Origin: Brassica napus
Lineage: Eukaryota; Streptophyta; Magnoliopsida; Brassicales; Brassicaceae
NCBI RefSeq assembly: GCF_020379485.1
Contig: NC_063437.1
Location: 2,790,001-2,854,000 of the forward strand
Direction of reading: 5' to 3'
Length of the DNA stretch: 64,000 nucleotides
Shown here in pieces: positions 1 to 13,267 of this stretch (position 1 is the first letter of the stretch; the number at the start of each line of letters is the position of its first letter). The notes under the pieces were generated by a model that was given only the letters and a program-made list of their open reading frames with translations, was not told where the DNA came from and ran no database searches. A program made the position numbers and the translations under genes.

Positions 1-3086
<3,086 letters not shown>

Positions 3087-3434
3087 CTCATTCCACAGGA
3101 TCGTGATGAACTGAATCTCTTATCTTCTCTGCTTCTTCAGCTTCATCCATTTAAGAATACTGTAAATTATTTGGTTTTGTTGAGTTCCTCATAGTTCAGC
3201 AAATCATGTTTTTTACTGAGACTTTGTAAGAAAGGTTCAAAAAAGTAATGTCAAAGTAGAGCAACCTCAGTCCTCAAGAATGTATGCTGAAGCTTAAGCT
3301 TAAACTATGTATGTTGAGACTTTATAGTTCTGATCAAACTATTTCATCTTCTTTTCCTGATTGATTCTTTTATATATATATCACATCAACTCCATAAACA
3401 AATGTTACAAACGTTTCTCTTTATGGATCACACA

Positions 3435-3655
3435 CTAAAGGTGAAAACGAGAGCCTGTAATGAGGAAACAAGCGACTCTAAAGCCAGAGAAGCAGGAAGA
3501 GAAGGCGAGGAATAGAAAAGCAGCAAAACCTAAGCCAATGGCTACATCTGACTGCAAGCAGAAGGCTTTGTTGTCCGTACACGTGTCACCTCCCCTCATC
3601 GTTCTAGCTAGTGCTGCTGCAGCTGATCCTGCCGATAGCAACAGGTAAGAGAACA
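3435..3655 (-). pseudogene. CASPL4C1: CASP-like protein 4C, surviving last exon
   Basis: About 73 codons ending at a stop at 3435 match the C-terminal part of the CASP-like (UPF0497) family, four-span plasma-membrane proteins. Diagnostic pieces are [19 protein letters not shown] and the final membrane span followed by SGFR..CF. The 5' edge has a good acceptor (ttggcag), so this is the last exon of a gene convergent with OVA1. No earlier exon (about 110 residues) was found upstream, where AT-rich DNA and Copia pieces begin. The frame itself is open, so loss of the 5' exons is the main defect. In Arabidopsis CASPL4C1 sits between OVA1 and UBC14. Confidence 0.7.
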
Positions 3656-3942
3656 TCTGCCAATAGCAAATCTTAAGTTATCACACAGTTTAACAGTTAC
3701 TTTCAACTTCATGTCTTGTTGTCTCTTTTGTTTTACTAATTTAATTGGGGTTAATTAAGAAAAAAAAAACAAATTTATCAATAAAATTAAAAAAAGTTTT
3801 TATGAAAAACATATAATTTTTTTTAAATATAACATTTATGAAACAAGAAAACTACTAAAGTACCTTGAACTATAAATTTAACCCCAGCATCCACTTTCTA
3901 ATACTGAAATTTTAATTTTATTCACAAAACAACTAAAATATA

Positions 3943-4057
3943 CTCCATCTACTAGTTCCCAAGTTTTATTCTTAACGATCGAAGCTATCTCATCATCACA
4001 TGCATCCTTCCATACCTTCTCTTCTATGGCATTAGCAAACTCATATGGTTCTTGGTT
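3943..4057 (-). mobile_element. Inverted Copia reverse-transcriptase fragment
   Basis: About 38 codons on the minus strand encode the typical start of a Copia reverse transcriptase (EPYEFANAIEEKVW, then NKTWELVD). The similarity begins at the point where the plus-strand Copia reading frame begins. This piece would naturally follow the C-terminal end of that plus-strand frame, so an inversion separates the two. Confidence 0.7.
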
Positions 4058-6262
4058 CAATCGATGAAAAGATGGAGGGAAACCGATTCAATCGATGACT
4101 TCGTCGGCAAGATATCTGAAATTTCTTCAAAATCCGCTTCTTTAGGAGAGGATATCGATGAACCAAAACTGGTAAAGAAGTTTCTCTCAAGTCTAGCGAG
4201 GAAGAAGTATATACACATAGTGGCGTCGCTAGAACAGGTGCTCGACCTCAACATAACAACTTTTGAAGATATAATAGGACGTTTGAAGGCATATGAGGAA
4301 CGGATAAGTGAAGATGAGACCAACGACCAAGAAGATCAAAACAAATTGATGTATGCGAGCTCAAAAAATCAAAGCTACCAGTCCAATAGAGAGTATAATG
4401 GACGAGGGGGACGAGGAGGAAGATTTTCTGGTAGAGGTCGTGGACGTGGGAGATACTACAGAGAGTTTGATATATCAAAGATCACATGTTTCCGGTGTGA
4501 TAAGAATGGGCACTTCGCTTCATCATGTCCAGATAGATTACTAAAACTTCAGGAAGCCTATGAAAACAAGATCGATAAAGCAGAGGACACGCAAGAAGCA
4601 GATAGGTTACTGATGCATGAGGTCATCTATCTTAATGAGAAGAATGTGAAGCCAAGAGAGTTTGAAACAGCTTCCGACAGTGAAAGAGTTTGGTACTTAG
4701 ACAACGGGGCGAGCAATCATATGAGTGGAAAGCGCAAATACTTCAAGACAATTGATGAAACTGTGACAGGAAAAGTACGTTTCGGTGATGATTCAAGGAT
4801 CAACATTAAACGTAAAGGATCTATATTATTTATTAACCAAGATGGGTCAAAGAAGCTACTAGCCGATGTTTACTACATTCCAGATCTTAAGAGTAATATT
4901 ATTAGTCTTAGGCAAGCAACTGAATCTGGATGTGAGGTCAGAATGAAAGAAGGATATCTCACTCTACATGACAAAGAAGGGAGACTCATTGTAAAAGCAA
5001 AAAGATCAATCAATCGACTCTACAAAGTGCCCATGGATATAGTCGATGATTATTGCCTACAAGTGACCACTCAATCTGAGTCAAGTACATGGCATGCACG
5101 TCTAAGAAACATTGGAGCAAGATCAATGAAGGCAATGATTAAAGATCAGTTGGTGTTAGGTCTTCCGAAGCTTACTGTCGACAAAGAAACATGCACTTCA
5201 TGTCTGCTTGGCAAACAAGCAAGACGTCCATTCCCATCATCTTCAACATATCGAGCTGAGAATGCACTAGAGCTGATACATGGAGACTTATGTGGACCAA
5301 TTACTCCTCCCACAACAGGAAACAATAGGTATATTTTTGTACTTATTGATGATTACTCTCGATACATGTGGTCAATATTGTTAAAGGAGAAAAGTGAAGC
5401 CTTCAACAAATTCAAAACGTTCAAGACCATGGTGGAAGCAGAGACAAGAGCAAAGATCAAAACACTAAGAACTGATAGAGGAGGTGAATTCACATCAAAT
5501 GAATTCAAATCTTTCTGTGAGTCCTCAGGGATTAACCGACAATTGACAACTTCATACTCTCCCCAACAAAATGGTGTAGTAGAGAGACGAAATCGAACCC
5601 TATTGGAGATGACAAGAAGTATCCTTAAGCATACGAATGTACCAAACTATCTGTGGGATGAAGGAATCAGGCACTCAACGTATTTGATCAACAGAGTTGG
5701 AACCAAAGTACTTGAAGCATCAACGCCATATGAAACTCTCAAAGGACGTAAACCAAACATTGGGCATCTCAAGGTCTTCGGGTGCATTGGTTATGCTAAA
5801 GCTGATACACCACACTTGAGGAAACTGGACGACATAAGCAAAACACTTGTACACTTAGGTACAGAACCAGGGTCCAAGGCGTATCGGTTGTTTGATCCCA
5901 TGACAAGAAAACTAGTAGTGAGCAGAGTCGTTGTTTTCGATGAAACCAAAGGATGGAACTGGAGCAAATCAACAAAAGAAGTCATTGATGAGCCGGGGAG
6001 CTTCAAAATTATCTTTGGAGAATATGGAAACAACGGCATAAGAGAAGATGAGGACTTGGAAGAGGATCAAAACGATGGACCAGTCATAAAAGAAGAAGAA
6101 GAAGAAGAGGAACAAAGCGAGGCACCAATGTTTAAAACAAATACAGAGCAAGGTCAAGCCGAAGTTCGACGATCAACACGCGTCAGCAAGAAGCCTAGCT
6201 ACCTCGACGATTACGTCTATCTAGCTGAGATCGAATGAGAGAGGCTACTTCTGGTTTTGAAC
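4058..6262 (+). mobile_element. Copia gag-protease-integrase segment, truncated at both ends
   Basis: An open frame (about 4052-6238, 728 residues) encodes the second half of Gag, a CCHC knuckle (CFRCDKNGHFASSC), an aspartic protease (WYLDNGASNHM), a GAG-pre-integrase zinc region and an integrase core (HGDLCGP, DDYSRYMW, DRGGEFTS, SPQQNGVVER). It lacks the start of Gag and all of the reverse transcriptase and RNase H. The frame ends at TGA 6236-6238. Element-like codons (ERLLLVLNQ) continue for about 24 bases and then stop being Copia-like. The next expected residues are on the opposite strand at 4057. No LTRs flank it in its own orientation. It is a dead, rearranged copy. Confidence 0.85.
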
Positions 6263-6267
6263 CAGGG

Positions 6268-6722
6268 TCCAAGGTGTATTTACTTTTGGTTTTCTTCCCA
6301 AAAGGCCTCGTACTATTTAGAGTTGGACATCTCTTTATATATTAGACTCTCCTTTGTTTAATTCTCAAATGTGAGACTTAGTTTGTTATATCACATTCTC
6401 CCCTTCAAACTAAGGATCACATTCATCTCGTGTCCCACAACTGACTTTCAGGATTTTTCGAAGGGTATTTTGTTTTTTTTTTTGCAGATTTTCGTCAAAC
6501 CGCTCTGATACCAATTGTTGGAATTGTGAAATCCCATGTCCAACTCTATATTGTCCGATTAGTACGATATGGTCCACTTTGGACCTAATTGACTAGCCCT
6601 CATGGATTTACTTTTGGTTTCCTTCCCAAAGGTCTCGTACTATTTAGAGTTGGACATCTCTTTATATATTAGACTCTCATTTGTCTAATTCTCCGAATTG
6701 AGACTTAGTTTGTTATATCACA
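6268..6722 (-). mobile_element. TRIM-like miniature LTR retroelement, distal LTR truncated
   Basis: Read on the minus strand: a complete LTR of about 207 bp (6722-6516, TG...CA), a primer-binding site for initiator tRNA-Met (TGGTATCAGAGC, 6513-6502), an internal segment of about 120 bp, a purine tract (gaaggggagaa, 6406-6396), then a second LTR copy (6395 to about 6268) that lacks its inner part. It has no coding capacity. This layout and size fit TRIM elements. It could also be an internal-deletion derivative of the adjacent Copia. The truncated LTR abuts the end of the inverted Copia segment. Confidence 0.7.
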
Positions 6723-8500
6723 GTTGAAACCTGGTTCTCATATTACACGACATTTCTAGTGAACATTAATTAAAGCAATATTTGTATAATTATTTTTTCA
6801 AAGTGTGTGATTAGGTACACAAAGAGTAATGAATCAAAATCTTTATGTCTATCGTTTTCTTAAATGCTTTGTTAGAGAAACTGTTTCAAGTAATCAATGC
6901 CGGTGAAAATGATGTTCGAGCCATTCCTCCCACGCTTCCTTAAACGATCAACCAAACCAAAAATCTTCACATGTGTTTTTTGAACATTGGCTTATCTTCA
7001 CATGTGTTTGGTTCCCTATTGTTTACCTATGGTTTAAAACAATTGTCTCCGAACTCAGAAGTCTAAGGTTCTCCGGTTCTCCCTATTGTTTACATGCAGC
7101 ATAAACACTTGTCTTAACGGTCTAGGATTGGATCTGCGGTTTGGTGGACCTTGCGGTTGTGGATTTAATTTATATCCTCTTAACTGAAATACTTTGAAAA
7201 ACAGAAAAAAACTATTTTTTAAGAATTAAGATATAAAACAACAATTCACTTATACATAGTTTTTCTTACAAATAATTTGGAAAATGGTATAGAACAATCA
7301 TATTGAATAAGAAAGGAGTTTCTTCTTGAGTTCACCAACCAATAAGATTTAGTTATTTAAAATTTAATATATTTTAATAAAGAAACAAAAAAAAACAAAA
7401 TTCAAGTTATTATGCTTTTAAAACAAATAAAATAGTAATAATTACCAAATTTTTTAAATATTGTTAACGCCATCAACAAAACCTTAGACCCTAAATCATA
7501 AATCCTAAACTTCTTGGATAAAACATAAACTCTTAGATAAATCATAATCTCTAAATCATAAACATTAAACCGAAATCTTAAAAATCCTTAATTCTAAATC
7601 ATGAACCTTTTGAGTAAATCTTAAACACCAAAAATTCATGGTTTAATCAAGAGGTAATGAATTAATGATTAGGATTTAAGGTTTAGGATTTATCCAAAGA
7701 TTTAGAATTTACCCATGGATTTATGGTTTAGAATTTAAGATTTAAGGCTTAGCATTTTGCTGACAGCGTTAACAATATTAAACTTTTTTTTAATAATTAC
7801 TACTTATTTATATTTATTTTAAATTCACAATAATTTTTTTAAAAAGATATGAATCTGAAAAAACTAAATCTTATTGGTTGGTGAACCTATATGTTCATCT
7901 CCTAAAGACTCAGAAGAAAGAAGCCTACCATATGGTAATTAATTTGTAAGGAGAATTGTGTTGAAATCAATATATAATGTAACTGATATATGAAGAAGCT
8001 TTTATCAAAAAAAACTGATATATGAAGAAGTTGATGATAGCCACACATAGATTTACTTACATGATAACCCCTCATCTATGACCATTTTTTTTACTTCTTC
8101 ATCGTCTGACAAATCTTTTTGTCTACACTATAATTTTTCTCGACGCTCTTTAGTTTTATTCATGAGTCAAGACATTTATACACTTCTTAAGCTCTCTCGC
8201 TTAGCTTAGAATATAAAATATATAGTCGCACGTACAAATATCATCAGATCAAAACAAAATTAAAAAAAGGGAATATGAAAACGAATCCATTAACGACTGT
8301 AAAAATATAATCCTAAAAGATGGATTAGATTTGATTCCACCACAATATTGAAAGACAACACCAAAACCAAAAAAGAAAAGAAAACAAGCTTTTGATGAGC
8401 ACACAGATTCATCTGCTACTTCTTCTACTTACCTTCTCTCTCTCTCTCTTAGCTTAGGATAGAAATTTCTACAATACATAAAAAGCGCAGGAGAGATGAA
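6723..8500. other. Intergenic region between the retroelement cluster and UBC14
   Basis: AT-rich non-coding DNA that contains the inverted-repeat element listed separately. The last few hundred bases should hold the UBC14 3' UTR, which is on the minus strand. No other coding signal was seen. Confidence 0.6.
7315..7905. mobile_element. MITE-like inverted-repeat element (about 0.6 kb)
   Basis: Matching inverted arms are seen at 7330-7355 (gttcaccaaccaataagat) and 7863-7888, and again further in around attgttaacgc (7460s) and gcgttaacaat (7766-7778). The centre is filled with degenerate ccctaaatcataaacc-type runs on one side and their complements on the other, so the whole unit can fold back. 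Exact ends and target duplication were not resolved. Confidence 0.65.
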
Positions 8501-9561
8501 TCATAGCATCTCTTGCGATCTTCTCACACAGCGACTCACTTTCTTCCTAAACTCTGCTCTGTTGTCTCTCCATTCTTTTGCTGCTTCCACATTGGCCGGT
8601 GACTCGTCGTTGGGGCCCGAGAGCATAGATATAATACTCAACACAATGCTTTCTACCTGCAATCAAACACAACAAAGACAAGTCCATATTCAAAAGTGTA
8701 TCCAGTGGACTGAAGCTAAACTGGTCAAAGAAAACGAAATGAATTGCATACCGTGTGAACAGGGTTCCAACGTTCAGAGGCAAGCTCGTATCCATTAGGA
8801 TCATCACCAGGAGGATGAAGAATCGATATGCAAACTTTTCCATCAGAATAAACTGCGGTTCAAAGGTTATCAACAATCAGAAGACTCGAATCCAAAAGAG
8901 ACTTAGTTACATTTTTCTTTCTTTCAAGAATAAGCACACGCACCATTAGGATGCCACACCTCCGAGGTGAACTTGACAGTTGGTGGTTTATTCGGATAAT
9001 CCTGTGGAAACGTCATAATTGCATTAAAGAAGCCCCCTTCACTGCAATTACAGATCAAAGTTCAACTCATTAGAGTTTGGTCCCATAACAATTGATGAAT
9101 GAGTTAAATTAGTCTCAATCAAATACTAACATAAGTGGAAACAGAGATTAGCACAACAGAAGCGTTCATATACAAGATAATGAACCAGCTAAGAAGTTAA
9201 TGCAAAACAAAAGATTCATGTCACAATGAAACCAATCAAACATAATGAATAAATGAAAAAAACTCACTACAAGGTATCAGGAGGACCCATAATGGAAACG
9301 CTCCATTGGAAAACGTTATTCTCATCAACGAGGCCAGCAGAGAAACCATCAACCGGCTTCTTGCACAGATCTGAAAACAAACCCAAATTCAAAATCAGCC
9401 AAACCCTAATCGAAATTCAGCTCAATTCACACAAGACCCAATCAATCTCTAAATCAAAACCCAGATCGATAAAGGGAAAGCGAAACGGTAGACGAATCGA
9501 AGATAAAGGAGAGACCTTTGAGCTGTTTCTGTAGAAGAAGGCTTGCTTGATTCTTTGCCAT
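8501..9561 (-). CDS. UBC14: Ubiquitin-conjugating enzyme E2 (UBC14-like)
   Basis: Accepts ubiquitin from E1 on a catalytic cysteine and passes it, with E3 ligases, to target proteins. Five exons on the minus strand: 9561-9516, 9370-9268, 9041-8944, 8852-8752 and 8656-8501. Phases are consistent and give 167 residues, the usual length for the UBC7/13/14 group. The protein starts MAKNQASLL. The catalytic Cys is about residue 90 in [14 protein letters not shown], followed by the acidic-loop insertion typical of this E2 class. HPN and a full C-terminal helix (ending RRSQEML) are present. All splice sites are GT-AG. A GA-rich microsatellite lies just upstream in the 5' UTR (about 9565-9586). I see no defect. 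Confidence 0.93.
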
Positions 9562-9828
9562 CCTAGAGAGAGAGAGAGAGAGAGGAGTAGATTCGGGGAG
9601 GAGAATGAGGGAGCCCAAGGTATATGGTGATATAATGGTAAGAGGGCGGTGCTTTTTTTTTCCAGAATATTTATCTTTTCTACTGAATATCAAATGGAAA
9701 TATATTGTTTTTTTTTTTGAACAACAAATGGAAATATATTGTTAAATCAAGTAAAAAGACTTTTTAAAAGAAAAAAAATATTCAATAATGATGTCCAGTT
9801 TAATTGCTAAGATGATAATACTCTTTCC

Positions 9829-10059
9829 GTTTCGATTTAATTATCGTTTAGGAAAAAAATTCGTTTCAAAATAAGTGTCGTTTAAAAGTTTTAATGTAAA
9901 ATATATTAATAAAAATTTTCACTTCATTTTTCTATTGGTTGAAATATGGTTAAATGTATAGATAATTGTGTTTTTATTTTGAAAATACACAAAATCATAC
10001 GTTTTATTAATCTGTGCGGATAAATCTAGAACAACAATTAAAATGAAACGAAGGGAGTA
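9829..10059. mobile_element. Stowaway-type MITE
   Basis: About 227 bp flanked by TA dinucleotides (9829-9830 and 10058-10059). The terminal inverted repeats are ctctttccgtttcgattta on the left and the complement of aaatgaaacgaagggag on the right, the widespread plant CTCCCTCCGTTTC terminus. It is AT-rich inside with no coding capacity. Confidence 0.85.
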
Positions 10060-11072
10060 ATATTTTTTTAAAGTGGATAATAATAATAGGGAAAACTATT
10101 TTTTTAGAGCAAAAAAATGGTAACTATGTCCCTTTAGATTAATCTATATTTTGTGTCATATTTTCCTATAACACCCTTTAATATTTTTGAAAATAAATTT
10201 AATAAATAGTTTTACAAACAAAAAAAATTTGGAAAAATAGTAACTTTTGATAAAATACTTATATGAACTTAGTGATATTTTTTCCAGTTATAAAAAAGTT
10301 AAAATTATAAATTTCATATTATGTTCTAAATAAAGTAGAAATGACATTCAATGAAGTAGAAAACGAAATCCACTTTTTTCATTGAATCTACAATGTTTAG
10401 AATACGTGATCTACATAAATAGAAGTATTCTAAAAATATTTAGAATACACATTCCGCGCTTAACCTATTGTTCTAAAATCTTTAGAAATCAAAATCTACA
10501 CATTAATATAAATCTAAAACACGTAGAAACCGACTTCTACAGATTTACTATAAATCTAAAACATGTTGAAATCAAAATCTAAACATTACTATAATTCTAA
10601 AAAACTGTAAAAACCGATTTCTACATATTAGTTGTATTCTACGGATAAGAAATCAGTTCCTAAAAATATGGAAACAAAATATTTGGGAATATTCACTTTT
10701 ATATTTTGAAAAAAAAATCGATTTTTTTTAAAATAAAAAAAAAACGAAAAAGGAACAAAAAAATAAGAAAAAAATGAAAAAGGAATAAAAAATTACAATT
10801 TTAAAGACATTACTGCCATTTTGAAAAAAATTAGTCTAATGGGACATAAAGTAGTATAGATTAGAATATATTTTTGTTGGGAGGTTTTAATAGTTTAGTT
10901 GGTATGTGACTGAATAATCAAAAGGCATCAGATTTGAATTTCCGAGACCATTAGATGACTTTTCTTATTCTCAAAATACTTTTTCATGTTTTTTAATTAA
11001 TTTTTTAATCGAAAGCATATAACTACTTACGATGATGTTCTGATTAGTTTAATCCAAGTGATTTTAATAAGA
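10060..11072. repeat. AT-rich region with degenerate short repeats
   Basis: No gene. Between about 10380 and 10640 a loose motif (tctaaaacatgtagaaaccgattctaca-like) recurs several times in both orientations, suggesting an old decayed repeat. Poly-A and poly-T runs fill the rest. Confidence 0.4.
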
Positions 11073-13267
11073 CTAGAGCCGGTGTCCGCGCTTCGCGCGG
11101 ATTACATATTTAATTAAAGTATATTAATATTTGTGTTAATAGATTCTTACACGTTTGTGGAAGCACCGTAGCCTATTGGTTAAGGTTTAAAGGCTTCTAC
11201 ACCCAGGTCTGGGGTTCGAATCCCAGACTATGCAATTTATTGCAAATTACAGGAAATCCACGTTTCAAGTCCCGGAGAAAGCGGTTTATTAAACAATTAT
11301 GCAGACTACAGAGGAAAAGGCTTGCAAGGGATCTTCAACATGGTGCAAATAAATCTGACCAGGCGTGGATCTTCATAGGACGGCTCAGGTGATGCAGTTA
11401 GGCATAGGTCTTCATAAGGCAGGTAGTATTGTCGGTTGTCGAATCGTCTATGTAATCTTTCCTATATCATAACTGTAAGATCGTAATAAATCAACGTTAA
11501 AAAAGATTTCTACACGTTTTCCTGGGATTAAAACAATGGTGAAGAGGTGTCACATGTTTGTATAGAAAACAATCATCATCTAAGAATCTTCATCACAAAA
11601 ATGTTTTTTTTTTTGCCAAAGTATTTAATTATTCCTATATGTGTCTTCTAGGGGTGAATGACGAATCTGTTGATACAGTTGGGAGCATGAATTTTTTATT
11701 AAGAACTAATTGTGGTTTCTTTCATAATTTGTATTTTTAAATAAAAAACATATTTTACTAATAATGTTTATATTTGTTTTATTAGAGTTTTGTAACTATA
11801 AAATGAATAATAATGTCTTTATTTAGTACTTATATAAAATTATATAGAGATAGATTATTAATTTATGATTATGATGGGACTATATATTAATTTGGAACAA
11901 ATATTAAGCAACTCAATTAGATTCTTGCAAACCGGGGGAAAAGGAGTGGCCGGTCATGTCGTCTGTATTTTTACCTTTTCCCAAGTTTTTAAAACGTTTT
12001 GTAGCAATAAACAAAAATCAAAACGTAGCATTTCATTTACATATTTGGAATCTTATCAAATAAGATGTAACTTTTCTTTTTTTGTGCGCTTCAAATTTAA
12101 TAAGATGCAAATAGTCAAAAAAATAAAAAAATAAATATATATAAAACATAATTTGTATTTTATATTTGTTTTATTAGAGTTTTGGATTAAAGTATTAAAT
12201 TAATATATCAATACTAATAATGTTTTTGATTCAAAAATGTACTTGTAAATTCAAAATACCTCCCATAAGCGGAGGATCTTTGGCGGTTGGTTTGACCATG
12301 GTATTAAGGAACAATTGATCCTTAAACAAAGGAAATAATATTTAAATGTTAGGCAAAGTGAAATGGTTTGATAATAAAACATAGTGAAAAAGGTCCCAAT
12401 GGATAAAATCTAACCATGAGATTAATTACAAACTAAAATCTTATAAAGCCAAAAAAAAAACTAAATATTTTATATGACCGATAGATGTGAACTACAATTG
12501 TAGTAGCTTAGCAGGCAGGAACTATTATATTAAATCAAAAAAAATTGGCGGAGACCAATCGCTAAAGACGGAAGATTTTTGGTCTATGTTTAATCTTAAC
12601 CAACTAAAATCTTATACGTTTGTTCGCACAGATTATCAATATGAATCTATTATTAAAACAATTAAAAATAAACAGTGGAAGGTGAGCCAAACCCCACATC
12701 CCCAACCGCATACGGACTTAACTATCCAACTCTTAAACATATCACTTACGCCAAGAAATTGACAAAATTGTGACTTTCAAATATTGACTTACACAAAATC
12801 TTGAACGGTTGGCGGTGGTAGTTTTTTCAGAGTGAGAGGGGATGAATATATAGTCTTCAGATTAGAGTTCTTGATCCTAATGGTAGAATATATGTTATTT
12901 AAATTTCAATGAATGCAGTAGGCATTTTTGGCATGAAATATAACGATTTCCTAAATGAAATTGTTCACCAGCTATAAGAATATTAAGTATGGGGCAAGTT
13001 AAAGTTGTAGAAATCGATTTTGATTTAGGATGGCAAAGATGTGGTAGCTAGAAGCCTAATAATCAACAATCAATGCATGCATTGTTTTATTATGATGTAA
13101 CTGGAGTTGAACCGGATTAAACCGTGACTCTTCACACATTTTAATTGTTGGTTTTTTTTTTTTTAAAGCCCAATCGAGAATGACATGGCATAATGGTTAG
13201 TTCTGATTATTTTGTCCATGTGGCATGGTTTAGGAAGCTAGGATTTAGCTCCTTTTATATAGTAGGA
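11073..13267 (-). mobile_element. Non-autonomous Helitron, minus strand (about 2.2 kb)
   Basis: On the minus strand the 5' end reads TCCTACTATATAAAAGGAGC (from 13267) and the 3' end is a GC hairpin (ccgcgcgaagcgcgg, 11100-11086) followed by CTAG at 11076-11073. The TC start, a hairpin near the end and the CTRR end are the Helitron hallmarks. No Rep/helicase frame is present, so it needs an autonomous partner. A SINE lies near its 3' end, and the rest is AT-rich filler without a recognisable captured gene. Confidence 0.75.
11158..11500 (+). mobile_element. tRNA-derived SINE
   Basis: Pol III-type internal promoter boxes are visible: an A-box-like tagcctattggttaagg (about 11169) and a perfect B box ggttcgaatcc (11213-11223), followed by a tRNA-unrelated body of about 270 bp and an A-rich end near 11500. 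The layout matches crucifer SINEs. The head is not a usable tRNA because no paired acceptor stem is apparent. Confidence 0.7.

Noticed and set aside
7480..7760. Interstitial telomeric repeats
   Set aside because: The ccctaaa-like runs are irregular, occur in both orientations around a centre and belong to an inverted-repeat element, so this is not a telomere relic.
11165..11235. Possible tRNA gene
   Set aside because: A and B boxes are present but no seven-base acceptor stem or anticodon stem could be paired, and the sequence continues into a SINE body.
12487..12762. Open frame of 91 codons in the Helitron
   Set aside because: No family-like motif, AT-driven composition, and it lies within mobile DNA.
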